This document shows, one piece after another, positions 1 through 7,672 of a stretch of 64,000 bases of DNA. Where the stretch lies: assembly GCA_910574635.1 (NCBI GenBank), contig CAJTCG010000011.1, positions 62,001-126,000 of the forward strand, read 5' to 3'. Each line of letters starts with the position of its first letter. The first letter of the stretch is position 1. Origin of the DNA: Oscillospiraceae bacterium (lineage in GTDB: Bacteria; Bacillota; Clostridia; Oscillospirales; Oscillospiraceae). A model generated the notes under the pieces. It made no database searches. It saw only the letters and a program-made list of their open reading frames with translations, and was not told where the DNA came from. A program made the translations under genes and the position numbers.

Positions 1-1537
1 CCAGCTTGGTGGCCCGGATCTGGACGGAATCATCGTAATAGGTCCGGGTGCACTTGGTCTGGCAGCGGTGGGCGCAAATGGTGCCCGTGATGAAGGGCAG
101 GGGGTTTTTCTCGCAGATGAGCCGCAGGGCGGAGGCGTACTCGCCCTTCCGGCACAGCTCAATGTACTCGGGGATGTCCTGGCCGATGGGGCAGCCGCCC
201 TTGCAGGGAGCGGTGAAGCAGTCCAGCAGGGGCACCTTCTCGCTGAGCTTGCGGCTGGGAAGGGGCTTCACGGCCTTGACGTGGTATTTATCGGACCGGG
301 CCGCCAGGGCCAGGGCCTCGATGCCCGCCACGTCCACGCCGGTGAAGGGCTGGAACTCCAGGGCGTCCAGCTTGTCGCCGATCTGGACGAAGCGCTGGTA
401 GCCGCCGGGCTTGAGCTCCGTGGTGGCCATGGTGATGGGCCAGATGCCCAGGGCGAAGAGCTTGTCGATGTTCAGCGCGTCGGCGCCTCCGGCGTAGCTG
501 ATGCGCATGCGGCCGCCGAACTCCTTGGAAATCCGGGCCGCCATGGTGGTGGTCAGGGGGAAGAGGGACTTGCCCGCCATGTACATTTCCTCGCTGGGCA
601 GTTCTCCGCCCTTCACGTCCACGGGGAAGGTGTTGGAGAGCTTGAGGCCGAACTCCACGCCGGTCTTGTCCGCCAGGGCCTGGAGGCGGCGGAACATGGG
701 CACCGCGTCCGCATACTGGAGGTCCTCGTTAAAGTGGTGGTCGTCGAAGGCGATGTAGTCGTAGCCCATGCCGTCCAGGATGGACCGGGCGGTTTCGTAG
801 CCCAGAATGGTGGGGTTGCACTTGACGAAGGTGTGGAGGTGTTTCTTCTCAATCAGGTAGCTGGCGATGCGCTCAATCTCGTCCGGCGGGCAGCCGTGAA
901 GGGTGGAGAGGGTGACGCTGCCGGAGACATGGGGCGTGATGGCGTCGATGAAGGCGCTTTCGGCGGGGAAGAACTCCTTGAGGACCCGGATGCACTCCTG
1001 GAAGATGGGGGTCTTGGAGGCGTCCACCATCTCGGTGAGGAATTTGTCCACCTTGGGCCCCTGGATGCCCTCCAGGTCGTAGCCCACGGACATGTTGAAG
1101 ACAAAGGCGTCGGGGTCGCCCAGGCCGTAGACCTTGGCCATGATTTTACAGGCGCACCAGGCTTTTACATACTCCTCAAAGGCCTGCTGGACATACAGCT
1201 CCGTGGACCACTCGCAGTTGTAGCACTCGTCCTCCGCCAAAATGCAGGGCCGGCTGATGCAGGCGGCCAAATCCGCGCCGTCCATCTTCTGGACGGTTTT
1301 CAGCTCGAAGAACCGGGCTCCGGCGAAATATCCGGCAATGATGTTCTGAGCCAATTGGGTATTGGGGCCGGCGGCGGGGCCGAAGGGGGTCTCGATTTTC
1401 TCGCCGAAGATGGGCAGGGTCTTGACGCCCGCCTTATAGGGCTTGTGGACGCCGAAGACGGTGCCGTCCTTTTGATACTCGGCGGTTACCCAGGTCATGA
1501 GTTCCCGGAACGGGATGGGGGTCATGAGTTCGGACAT
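1..1537 (-). CDS. ygfK: YgfK, putative selenate reductase / selenium-dependent Mo-hydroxylase accessory oxidoreductase (3' end outside window)
   Basis: The minus strand is open from an ATG at 1537, behind a GGAGGA ribosome site (1545-1550), to the left edge: about 512 of roughly 1000 residues expected. The protein begins MSELMTPIPFRELMTW. It shows a dihydroorotate-dehydrogenase-like FMN barrel (GPAAGPNTQLAQNI, then CPPDEIERI), followed by a cysteine-rich ferredoxin-type segment (CFTAPCKGGCPIGQDI, then CAHRCQTKC). That layout matches YgfK, a flavin/Fe-S protein encoded in selenium-dependent molybdenum hydroxylase (xanthine dehydrogenase-like) clusters. Its exact reaction is unproven and the selenate reductase name is historical. 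It lies 139 bases downstream of ssnA on the same strand, so the two are probably cotranscribed. The NAD(P)/FAD half should lie beyond the edge. Confidence 0.88.
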   Translation of the reverse strand, partial: MSELMTPIPFRELMTWVTAEYQKDGTVFGVHKPYKAGVKTLPIFGEKIETPFGPAAGPNTQLAQNIIAGYFAGARFFELKTVQKMDGADLAACISRPCILAEDECYNCEWSTELYVQQAFEEYVKAWCACKIMAKVYGLGDPDAFVFNMSVGYDLEGIQGPKVDKFLTEMVDASKTPIFQECIRVLKEFFPAESAFIDAITPHVSGSVTLSTLHGCPPDEIERIASYLIEKKHLHTFVKCNPTILGYETARSILDGMGYDYIAFDDHHFNEDLQYADAVPMFRRLQALADKTGVEFGLKLSNTFPVDVKGGELPSEEMYMAGKSLFPLTTTMAARISKEFGGRMRISYAGGADALNIDKLFALGIWPITMATTELKPGGYQRFVQIGDKLDALEFQPFTGVDVAGIEALALAARSDKYHVKAVKPLPSRKLSEKVPLLDCFTAPCKGGCPIGQDIPEYIELCRKGEYASALRLICEKNPLPFITGTICAHRCQTKCTRTYYDDSVQIRATKL

Positions 1538-1676
1538 AAGGTTTTCCTCCTTAGAATATATGAAATCATTTTTGCGGCGGCATGCGCGTCACAAAAATTC
1601 CTCGACTCGCGCGCCTTGGGCGCGCTCGCCAGTCCGCAGACTGGCGGGGGCTAAAGGGGGGCACGGAGTCCCCTCT
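1538..1676 (-). repeat. ssnA-ygfK spacer with two hairpins, possible interspersed repeat
   Basis: This non-coding spacer holds two perfect hairpins side by side: a CGCCAGTC/GACTGGCG stem with a short loop and a GCGCGCC/GGCGCGC stem. A GGGGACTCCGTGCCCCCC stretch flanks them. The composition differs from the surrounding genes and resembles an intergenic repeat unit. Without the rest of the genome I cannot show that it is repeated. The ygfK ribosome site lies at its downstream end. Confidence 0.35.
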
Positions 1677-3020
1677 TTAATATTCGCAGTGGTTCAGGGT
1701 TCCCCAGAGCTTCTTGGAAACCTGGAGAATTTCGGCGTTGACGGCCTCCTCGTCGATTTCCGTCAGCTGGCGGTCCTTCATCAGAATTTTGCCGTTGATC
1801 ATCGTCGTTTGGCACTGGCGGCCTGTCATGCCGAAGAGCATGTGCCCGTCGATGTTCGCGTCGGAAAACGGCGTGAAGGGCTTGTAGTCCATGACGATCA
1901 CGTCCGCCGCCGCCCCGGCTTTCAGCACGCCCGTCTCCGGGAATCCGGCCCGCTGGGCCATCTTGGCGTTGTTCTTAAAGAGCATATCCGTTACCTCGCA
2001 CCAGCCCACGCCGGGGAGGCAGGCGTTGTGCCGCTGGATGGTCAGGGCTGCCTTAATGCTCTCCAGCATGTCGTTGGTATAGGCGTCGGTGCCCAGGCCC
2101 ACCAGGATGCCCTTTTTGTAGAGCTGGAGCACCGGGGAGCAGCCCACGGCGTTGCCCATGTTGCTTTCCGGGTTGTTGACGCACATGGTGTCCGTTTCTT
2201 TGATGATGTCCATTTCCGCCGTGTTCACATGGATGCAGTGGCCCAGGATGGTCTTGGGGCCCAGGATGCCGTGGTCCTGGAGGCGCTGGACCGGGCGGCG
2301 TCCGTAGTTTTGGAGGGAGTCATACACGTCGTTCATGCCCTCGGAGACATGGATGTGGTAGCCCACCCGGCCCCCGTTGGCGGCGGCCATCCGGTCGAAG
2401 GTCTTGTCGGAAATCGTAAACAGGGCGTGGCCGCCGAACATGGCTTTCAGCATGTCGGAGGGGCGGCTCTCGCAGTAGTCGATGAAGTCCTTGTTCTCCT
2501 GGACGGACTGGAGGGATTTTTCCTCGCCGTCCCGGTCGCTGACCTCATAGCACAGGCAGGCCCGCATACCCATGGACTCCGTGACCTTGGCGATTTCCAT
2601 GAGGGAGCCGGGGATCTCGCAGAAGGAGGCGTGGTGGTCGAAGATGGTGGTGACGCCCTGCTTGATGGAGTCGATCACCAGAGCCTGGGCGCTGGCCTTC
2701 GTAGCCGCCAGGTCCAGGTGGCGGTCGATGTACCACCACTGGCCGTCCAGCACCTCGTAGAAGTTGGTGGGGGCGTAGCCGTTGATGCTGAGGCCCCGGG
2801 CCAGAGCGGAATAGATGTGGGTGTGGGCGTTGATGAGGCCGGGCATGATGACCCCGCCCTTGGCGTCCACGAATTCCGCCTGGGGATATTTCGCCTTCAG
2901 GGCGGCGGTTTCACCCACCTCGACGATTTTCCCGCCGTCGGTGACCACGCCGCCGTCGGGCAGGTAGCCGGTGCCGCTGGGGTCCCGGGTGATGAGCTTG
3001 CCGTTTGCCAGTAGGATCAT
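1677..3020 (-). CDS. ssnA: SsnA, putative amidohydrolase of the selenium-dependent Mo-hydroxylase cluster
   Basis: This 447-residue amidohydrolase-superfamily protein is close in length to E. coli SsnA. The start at 3020 (MILLANGKLITRD) is chosen because AAGGAGG lies just upstream; the longer reading frame runs into the leader. Metal and catalytic motifs are visible: NAHTHIYSAL near residue 65, GYHIHVSEG, ILGHCIHVN and GLGTDAYTND. They fit a chlorohydrolase/guanine-deaminase-like zinc enzyme. SsnA is repeatedly found with YgfK and selenium-dependent molybdenum hydroxylases and is thought to act on a purine or related heterocycle, but its substrate is not established. Here it leads ygfK and sits behind a structured leader with its own terminator, so it is probably ligand-regulated. 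Confidence 0.9.
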   Translation of the reverse strand: MILLANGKLITRDPSGTGYLPDGGVVTDGGKIVEVGETAALKAKYPQAEFVDAKGGVIMPGLINAHTHIYSALARGLSINGYAPTNFYEVLDGQWWYIDRHLDLAATKASAQALVIDSIKQGVTTIFDHHASFCEIPGSLMEIAKVTESMGMRACLCYEVSDRDGEEKSLQSVQENKDFIDYCESRPSDMLKAMFGGHALFTISDKTFDRMAAANGGRVGYHIHVSEGMNDVYDSLQNYGRRPVQRLQDHGILGPKTILGHCIHVNTAEMDIIKETDTMCVNNPESNMGNAVGCSPVLQLYKKGILVGLGTDAYTNDMLESIKAALTIQRHNACLPGVGWCEVTDMLFKNNAKMAQRAGFPETGVLKAGAAADVIVMDYKPFTPFSDANIDGHMLFGMTGRQCQTTMINGKILMKDRQLTEIDEEAVNAEILQVSKKLWGTLNHCEY

Positions 3021-3050
3021 AAGAAAAGTCCTCCTTGAATTGAATTTCGG

Positions 3051-3130
3051 GTAAAAAAAGAAAGGCGCCCCAAATCCACTCGGACTTGAAACACCTGTCG
3101 GCCCGCATGGAAAGACAGGTGCGGGCCCGT
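3051..3130 (-). promoter_or_regulatory. Structured ssnA leader: overlapping helices plus intrinsic terminator (candidate riboswitch/attenuator)
   Basis: Read on the minus strand, GGCCCGCA (3127-3120) can pair with TGCGGGCC (3107-3100), and CACCTGTC (3121-3114) with GACAGGTG (3099-3092). The helices interleave, so they form either a pseudoknot or alternative hairpins. The last four bases of GACAGGTG also begin a 14-pair stem (3095-3082 with 3077-3064, loop GAGT, several G-U pairs). That stem is followed by an 11-base U-rich tract (3063-3053), which is a textbook intrinsic terminator. Pairing of GACAGGTG with CACCTGTC would therefore block the terminator. I do not recognise the fold as purine, Moco, THF, preQ1 or another standard class. 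Confidence 0.6.
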
Positions 3131-3177
3131 GCGCTCGGCACTCCGTTGCAGCCATCTATCCTTGCTTTATTACGTTT

Positions 3178-3206
3178 ATTGTACCGAAGAGCCCGCAAAA
3201 ATGCAA
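3178..3206 (-). promoter_or_regulatory. Sigma-A promoter of ssnA-ygfK
   Basis: TTGCAT (3206-3201), a 17-base spacer and TACAAT (3183-3178) on the minus strand. The start point would be near 3171, giving a leader of about 150 bases before ssnA. Confidence 0.75.
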
Positions 3207-3293
3207 GCCCCCAAACAGAGAACTTCCCCGCCTCTTTTTAGACAAAACGCCGGAAACTTCCTGCCCGTCCGGGGGCTTTTCCTGGGACCGCCG

Positions 3294-3665
3294 TCACTGG
3301 GGCGGGGCCTCCACATAGGCGCAGATGCGCGCGAAGGTCTCTTCGCTGAGATCGTGCTCCACCTTGCAGGCGTCCGCCGCGGCCTGCTCCGGGGAGACGC
3401 CCATCAGCTCGAAGAGCCGGGTGATGGTCTTGTGGCGGCGGTAGATGCGGCTGGCGATTTCCATGCCGGTGGCGGTCAGGGTGATGTTCCCGTCTCCGGC
3501 CATGACGATATAGCCGCTCTCCCGCAGCTTTTTCATGGCGATGCTGACGCTGGGCTTGGAATACCCCAGCTTGTTCACCACGTCGATGGACCGGACCTGG
3601 CCGGACTGCTCCTGGATGATCAAGATGGACTCCAGGTAATCCTCCGCGGATTCATGTATGACCAA
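3294..3665 (-). CDS. DtxR/MntR-family metal-dependent transcriptional regulator
   Basis: This 123-residue protein has an N-terminal winged helix (VNKLGYSKPSVSIAMKKL, residues about 30-47). A metal-binding and dimerisation domain follows, with ESAEDYLE at the start, the EIASRIYRRHKTITRLF helix and CKVEHDLSEE near residue 103. This is the short MntR-like form without the SH3-like third domain. Such proteins bind Mn2+ or Fe2+ and repress metal uptake genes; I cannot tell which metal it senses. The start is a TTG at 3665, supported by GGGAGG upstream; there is no in-frame ATG. It is monocistronic, and no metal transporter lies next to it in the window. Confidence 0.88.
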   Translation of the reverse strand: MVIHESAEDYLESILIIQEQSGQVRSIDVVNKLGYSKPSVSIAMKKLRESGYIVMAGDGNITLTATGMEIASRIYRRHKTITRLFELMGVSPEQAAADACKVEHDLSEETFARICAYVEAPPQ

Positions 3666-3697
3666 GACGATGCGCCTCCCTTCTGCTTAAGTTTACC

Positions 3698-3726
3698 ATG
3701 ATAACAAAGATTTCCAAAAAATGCAA
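3698..3726 (-). promoter_or_regulatory. Promoter of the DtxR-family gene
   Basis: TTGCAT (3726-3721), 17 bases, TATCAT (3703-3698) on the minus strand. An imperfect dyad, GTTTACC..GATAAC, overlaps the -10 box and could be an autoregulatory metal box, but this is weak. Confidence 0.6.
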
Positions 3727-3789
3727 GTTGTTTTTGTCACAAGGCCCGGAAATTTTTGGAAATCTACCCAATGAACGGGGGATCGGGGG

Positions 3790-3821
3790 AAAAACGGGAC
3801 GGAGCCGTCAGGCTCCGCCCC
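3790..3821 (-). terminator. Terminator after ribU
   Basis: On the minus strand, GGGGCGGAGCC and GGCTCCGTCCC pair around a TGAC loop and are followed by GTTTTT. Confidence 0.75.
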
Positions 3822-3850
3822 AAAATTTGCGGCTGCGAGGGGTTCCCGGT

Positions 3851-4588
3851 TCAGATTTTGCCCGCCAGCACCAGCACCAGCAGGACGAAGGTGGCGAGCA
3901 GCGCCAGGGAGAACAGCAGGAAGCCCGCGTCGAAACGGTCGCCGCTCTGGACGCTCTCCCGCTCGGGGGCCAGCCGGGCCTTCCGCAGGGCGGTGACCAC
4001 GGGCTTGTAGAGAAGCAGGATCAAGGCCATGTTCAGCCCGCCCTTCACCAGGTTGAAGGGGAGGAACACGGTGGGCAGCATGGAGGCGACGGTTTCCCGG
4101 GGGATGCCCATGTAGAGGGGGGTGATCAGGTAGTTCCAGAGGATCATGACCACCGTCAGCACCACGGTGCCCAGGGCCAGGCCCAGGACCGCGCCCTTCC
4201 GGGTGCGCATTTTCTTGTAGACAAAGGAGGCGGTGCAGCAGAAGGCGCAGGTGGCCAATACGTTCATGACAAGGCCGATGGGGCCGGTGTCGCTGACAGT
4301 GAACATCTCCACCAGGGCCACCACAATGGAGATGATGGCGGCGGAGAGGGGCCCGAAGAGGAAGCCGCCGATGCAGACCACGGTGTCCTTCACATCCATC
4401 TGGAGGAAGCCGGAGATCTGGGGCAGCAGCTTGCTCAGCAGCATGGCCACATAGGTCAGGGCGGTGAGCATGGCGAGGGACGTGACGGTTTTGCTCCGGG
4501 CCGCGTGCCCCATGACGAGGGTCTGATCGGCGGCGGTTTGGCCCGCGAAAGCGGCGGACTGCTCGTGGAAGGTGTTGGGGTTGGACAT
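3851..4588 (-). CDS. ribU: Riboflavin ECF transporter S-component RibU
   Basis: This 245-residue integral membrane protein has about six hydrophobic segments after a charged N-terminal tail. The GFLQMDVKDTVVCIGGFLFG segment is typical of ECF substrate-binding (S) components. RibU captures riboflavin or FMN at the membrane and works with the shared EcfT/EcfA module, which is not in this window. The assignment rests on the family look plus the canonical FMN riboswitch directly upstream. The start at 4588 (MSNPNTFHEQ) is preceded by AAGGAG; the longer frame reads back into the riboswitch terminator. The N-terminal tail before the first membrane segment is rather long, about 45 residues. Confidence 0.85.
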   Translation of the reverse strand: MSNPNTFHEQSAAFAGQTAADQTLVMGHAARSKTVTSLAMLTALTYVAMLLSKLLPQISGFLQMDVKDTVVCIGGFLFGPLSAAIISIVVALVEMFTVSDTGPIGLVMNVLATCAFCCTASFVYKKMRTRKGAVLGLALGTVVLTVVMILWNYLITPLYMGIPRETVASMLPTVFLPFNLVKGGLNMALILLLYKPVVTALRKARLAPERESVQSGDRFDAGFLLFSLALLATFVLLVLVLAGKI

Positions 4589-4651
4589 AAGAAAACACTC
4601 CTTTACATACTTGAAAACACCCTGGATGCTTTGGCTTCTCCAAGGTGAACA

Positions 4652-4680
4652 AGCAGCAAAGAAGCGCGCCGAAAGGCGCG
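4652..4680 (-). terminator. Terminator of the FMN riboswitch expression platform
   Basis: CGCGCC and GGCGCG pair around a TTTC loop, followed by CTTCTTT on the minus strand. It sits between the aptamer and ribU, as expected for transcription attenuation. Confidence 0.65.
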
Positions 4681-4689
4681 GCTCAAGCC

Positions 4690-4828
4690 GCACTCATCTT
4701 CTTCCATCCAGACTGTGACTGTTGGTCCCGGAGTTTCACCGGGTCAGCGGGGGCCGTGCTAAGGAAAACGGCCTCCGGTCGCGGACTGTACCGCCAGTGG
4801 GGAATTGCGCCCCGCCCTGAAGACAAAG
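4690..4828 (-). promoter_or_regulatory. FMN riboswitch (RFN element)
   Basis: On the minus strand the conserved RFN blocks appear in order: CTTCAGGGCGGGGCG, AATTCCCCACTGGCGGT, AGTCCGCGA, GACCCGGTG, ACTCCGGGACC, CAGTC and GGATGGAAGAAG. FMN binding should favour the downstream terminator and switch off ribU when flavin is plentiful. Confidence 0.95.
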
Positions 4829-4852
4829 TATTCAGTTCTGTTTCCTGGGCCT

Positions 4853-4881
4853 AGTATACGATAGTCCGCCGGAAAATGCAA
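4853..4881 (-). promoter_or_regulatory. Promoter of ribU
   Basis: TTGCAT (4881-4876), 17 bases, TATACT (4858-4853) on the minus strand, 25 bases before the FMN aptamer. Confidence 0.75.
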
Positions 4882-4954
4882 GCCCTAATTTTGCTCTTTT
4901 CATATTGGAACGGATGTGCTATCATAAAGGCATCAAACGGAGAGGAGGACGCCC

Positions 4955-6184
4955 ATGGACCGTGTCATTCTCCACTGTGACCTGAACAGCTTCTACGCCT
5001 CCGTGGAGCTGCTGGACCACCCGGAACTGAAAAAGCTCCCCGTGGCCGTCTGCGGGGACCCCTCTTCCCGTCACGGCATCATCCTGGCGAAGAACGACCC
5101 CGCCAAGGGCTTCGGCGTCCGGACGGCGGAAACCATCTGGCAGGCCAGGAAGAAGTGCCCGGAGCTGATCCTCCTGCCGCCCCACCACCGGCTTTACCGG
5201 GAGTACTCCCGGAAGGTCAACGCCATCTACGACGAGTACACCGACCTGGTGGAGCCCTTCGGCATCGACGAGAGCTGGCTGGACGTGACGAACACCCTCC
5301 ACCTCTTCGGCATGGACGGGGCGGCCCTGGCGGATACCCTCCGGCGGAGGGTGAAAAAGGAGCTGGGTCTGACCCTCTCCGTGGGGGTCTCCTTCAACAA
5401 GGTCTTCGCCAAGCTGGGCAGCGACTACAAAAAGCCCGACGCCACCACCGTGATTTGCCGGGAGAACTGGCGGGAGCTTGCCTGGCCCCTCCCGGCGGGG
5501 GATATGCTCTATGTGGGGGGCGCGGCGCAGAAGCTGCTGGGGCAGTACGGCGTCCGGACCATCGGAGAGCTGGCGGCGTTCCCCCGGGAGACGCTGGAGG
5601 AGCTGATGGGCAAGCTGGGGGGCCAGATCCACGACTACGCCAACGGACTGGACCGGGAGCCGGTGCGCTCCCGCCACACCCCGGAGGCGGTGAAGTCCGT
5701 GGGCAACGGCACCACCTTCCCCAAGAACCTCACCACCCGGGCCCAGGTGGCGGCGGGCGTCCGCCTGCTGTCGGACAGCGTGGCGGGACGCCTCCGCCGG
5801 GCGGGGCTTTACGCCGGAGGGGTTCATGTGACGGTCCGGGACCCGGCCTTTCACGACCGATCCCGCCAGCGGCAGCTCCCGGTCCCCACCCATTTGATTC
5901 GGGATATTTCCGCCGCTGCCCTGGAGCTGGCGGAGGAGCTGTGGAAGCCCCCCAATCCCGTCCGGGCCCTGACGGTGACGGCGATTCATTTGACGCCGGA
6001 GGAGGAGACCTATGAGCAGACGAATCTCTTCACCGCCGGAAGCGCCCCGGATCGGGAACGGCAGGAGCGGCTGGAGGCCGCCATGGACGATATCCGGCGG
6101 AAGTACGGCGGCGGGTCCATCGCCTTCGGCACGGCGAAGCCGGAGGAGCCGGAGGACGGGGGGAGCTTCCGAAAGGGAGGGTGA
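4955..6184 (+). CDS. dinB: DNA polymerase IV (Y-family translesion polymerase)
   Basis: This 409-residue protein matches Y-family polymerases. The metal-binding D9 lies in ILHCDLNSFYASVE, and D105-E106 in PFGIDESWLDVT supply the remaining catalytic carboxylates. The palm/fingers region is followed by a helix-hairpin-helix thumb (YGVRTIGELAAFPRETLEEL, about residues 190-210) and a little-finger domain. It synthesises past damaged bases with low fidelity. AGAGGAGG lies 9 bases before the ATG. An extended -10 (TGCTATCAT, 4917-4925) with a weak -35 (TTTCAT) lies upstream. The C-terminal 40 or so residues are charged and show no clear beta-clamp motif. No LexA-like box was found in the short promoter region. 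Confidence 0.93.
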   Translation: MDRVILHCDLNSFYASVELLDHPELKKLPVAVCGDPSSRHGIILAKNDPAKGFGVRTAETIWQARKKCPELILLPPHHRLYREYSRKVNAIYDEYTDLVEPFGIDESWLDVTNTLHLFGMDGAALADTLRRRVKKELGLTLSVGVSFNKVFAKLGSDYKKPDATTVICRENWRELAWPLPAGDMLYVGGAAQKLLGQYGVRTIGELAAFPRETLEELMGKLGGQIHDYANGLDREPVRSRHTPEAVKSVGNGTTFPKNLTTRAQVAAGVRLLSDSVAGRLRRAGLYAGGVHVTVRDPAFHDRSRQRQLPVPTHLIRDISAAALELAEELWKPPNPVRALTVTAIHLTPEEETYEQTNLFTAGSAPDRERQERLEAAMDDIRRKYGGGSIAFGTAKPEEPEDGGSFRKGG

Positions 6185-6191
6185 GTTTTCC

Positions 6192-6219
6192 TTGACGGGG
6201 AGGGAATGTGTGCTATAAT
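6192..6219 (+). promoter_or_regulatory. Promoter of the heptad-repeat coiled-coil gene
   Basis: TTGACG (6192-6197), 16 bases, TATAAT (6214-6219) with an extended TGTGC. It lies just after dinB, so the repeat gene has its own strong promoter, and the in-frame ATG at 6208 lies inside the promoter and cannot be the start. Confidence 0.8.
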
Positions 6220-6237
6220 AAAAATGAGGTGATGAGG

Positions 6238-6888
6238 ATGAGCGATATGGAAAAGGTTCTGGAAATGCTGTCGGGCATGAATCAGCGGATGGATGCAATG
6301 CAGGAAGACATATCGGCCCTGAGAGCTGGTTCCGCTACGAAGGAAGATGTAGGAGCTCTCAAGGAAGATGTAGGAGCTCTCAGGGAAGATGTAGGAGCTC
6401 TCAGGGAAGATGTAGGGGCTCTCAAGGGAGACGTAGGGGCTCTCAAGGGAGACGTAGGGGCTCTCAAGGGAGACGTAGGGGCTCTCAAGGGAGACGTAGG
6501 GGCTCTCAAGGGAGATGTAGGAACTCTCAAGGGAGATGTAGGAACTCTCAAGGGAGATGTAGGAACTCTCAAGGGAGATGTAGGAACTCTCAAGGGAGAT
6601 GTAGGAACTCTCAAGGGAGATGTAGGAACTCTCAAGGAAGATATAGCGGCACATAAGAGAGAGATGGCTACAAAGGAAGACCTCCGGCATGCCAAGGGCG
6701 AGATGATGGCCCTGATGGAGGCATACTTTGAGCCCAAGTTTGACCTCCTGGCCGAGCAGATTAAGCTGATTCAGGAGAAGCAGGTTCCGATGGAGTCTAT
6801 GGAGCAGACTGAGGACCGCCTTGACGTTCTGGAGGCGGTTGTTAAGAGCCATTCCGCAGAAATCCGAAGGCTGAAAAAAGCGCAGTGA
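6238..6888 (+). CDS. Coiled-coil protein with 14 tandem heptad repeats, function unknown
   Basis: This 216-residue, very hydrophilic protein has no signal peptide or membrane segment. After a short helix (MSDMEKVLEMLSGMNQRMD), residues 36-133 are fourteen near-identical 7-residue units of the type (E/G)DVG(A/T)LK. A degenerate unit (EDIAAHK) and a C-terminal helical region rich in E, K and M follow. Heptads with V and L at fixed positions predict one long alpha-helical coiled coil. GAGGTG 6 bases before ATG 6238 supports this start. I do not recognise the family; it superficially resembles coiled-coil or tail-fibre-like repeat proteins. A strong private promoter and terminator argue that it is a real gene. 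Confidence 0.8.
   Translation: MSDMEKVLEMLSGMNQRMDAMQEDISALRAGSATKEDVGALKEDVGALREDVGALREDVGALKGDVGALKGDVGALKGDVGALKGDVGALKGDVGTLKGDVGTLKGDVGTLKGDVGTLKGDVGTLKGDVGTLKEDIAAHKREMATKEDLRHAKGEMMALMEAYFEPKFDLLAEQIKLIQEKQVPMESMEQTEDRLDVLEAVVKSHSAEIRRLKKAQ
6343..6636 (+). repeat. 14 x 21-bp tandem repeat
   Basis: Fourteen exact-length units start at 6343. The first four encode EDVGAL(K/R), the next four GDVGALK (identical DNA, GGAGACGTAGG type) and the last six GDVGTLK (identical DNA). The block structure points to recent unit duplication, and any unit gain or loss stays in frame. Confidence 0.97.
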
Positions 6889-6917
6889 CGCGCAATGTTA
6901 TAGATGGATATTTATGA

Positions 6918-6950
6918 GGGGAGCGGCTGTAGGCCGCTCCCCTTTCACTC
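6918..6950. terminator. Bidirectional terminator between the coiled-coil gene and udk
   Basis: GGGGAGCGGC and GCCGCTCCCC pair around TGTAG. T-rich sequence follows on the plus side, and the convergent udk gene ends at 6945. Confidence 0.75.
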
Positions 6951-7562
6951 TTTATCAATGTGGTTCTGAATCCGCTGCATGATCATCTCCAGGGCCACCA
7001 GGTTATGGCCCCCCTCCAAAACGATGATATCGGCGTACTTCCGGGAGGGCTCCACATACTGCTCATGCATGGGCTTTACCGTGGTCAGGTACTGGGTCAC
7101 CACGGACCGCAGGGTCCGTCCCCGTTCCTCCACGTCCCGCAGGCAGCGGCGGAGGATGCGCTCGTCCGCGTCGGTCTCCACAAAGATCTTAATATCAAAC
7201 AGCTCCCGGAGGAGGGGCTCATGGAGGATCAAAAAGCCCTCCACAATCAAAACCTTGGTGGGGAAGATCTCCACCGTCTTGTCCGTCCGGTTGTGGTCCA
7301 CATAGGAGTATACCGGGCACTGGACGGAGCGGCCCTCCCGCAGCTCCCGGAGGTGCCGGATCAAAAGGTCCGTCTCAAAGGCGTCGGGGTGGTCGTAGTT
7401 CTGGAGGGCCCGCTCCTCATAGGTCTTGCCCTCCTGCCGCTTGTAGTAGCTGTCGTGCCCAATCACGGTGACGCTGCCGCCAAAGTGATCCTTCAAATGC
7501 TGGGCCAGGGTGGTTTTGCCGGAGCCGCTTCCCCCGGCGATGCCGATGATGATGGCGTTCAT
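6945..7562 (-). CDS. udk: Uridine kinase
   Basis: This 205-residue P-loop kinase starts MNAIIIGIAGGSGSGKTTLA, with Walker A at residues 9-17. It carries the uridine kinase features GHDSYYKRQ, YDHPDAFETDLL, PVYSYVDHNR and VLIVEGFLIL. It phosphorylates uridine and cytidine to the monophosphates for pyrimidine salvage. The length equals typical bacterial Udk. The start at 7562 is fixed by GGGAGG 8 bases upstream; the longer frame covers the promoter. It is a single-gene unit. Confidence 0.93.
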   Translation of the reverse strand: MNAIIIGIAGGSGSGKTTLAQHLKDHFGGSVTVIGHDSYYKRQEGKTYEERALQNYDHPDAFETDLLIRHLRELREGRSVQCPVYSYVDHNRTDKTVEIFPTKVLIVEGFLILHEPLLRELFDIKIFVETDADERILRRCLRDVEERGRTLRSVVTQYLTTVKPMHEQYVEPSRKYADIIVLEGGHNLVALEMIMQRIQNHIDKE

Positions 7563-7604
7563 ACCGTGTTCCTCCCGTCGGTTCGATTTGATTCCCCAAG
7601 TTCC

Positions 7605-7632
7605 ATTATATGGTTCCGGGGCGAAAAAGCAA
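7605..7632 (-). promoter_or_regulatory. Promoter of udk
   Basis: TTGCTT (7632-7627), 16 bases, TATAAT (7610-7605) on the minus strand. Confidence 0.7.
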
Positions 7633-7672
7633 GGAGAACCTGAAAAGTTCACAAATTTTGACGAACTCGCAC

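Noticed and set aside
68..1654. Long plus-strand open frame opposite ygfK
   Set aside because: It is a GC-rich shadow: Val/Gly/Leu/Asp-heavy, no family resemblance, no ribosome site. The minus strand encodes YgfK with clear motifs.
6343..6636. Repeat block as a CRISPR array
   Set aside because: Units are contiguous with no spacers and lie within a coding frame.
6282..6852. Minus-strand frames across the 21-bp repeat encoding SLES- or [10 protein letters not shown] repeats
   Set aside because: Any frame over a 21-bp repeat stays open. Promoter, ribosome site and terminator all support the plus strand only.
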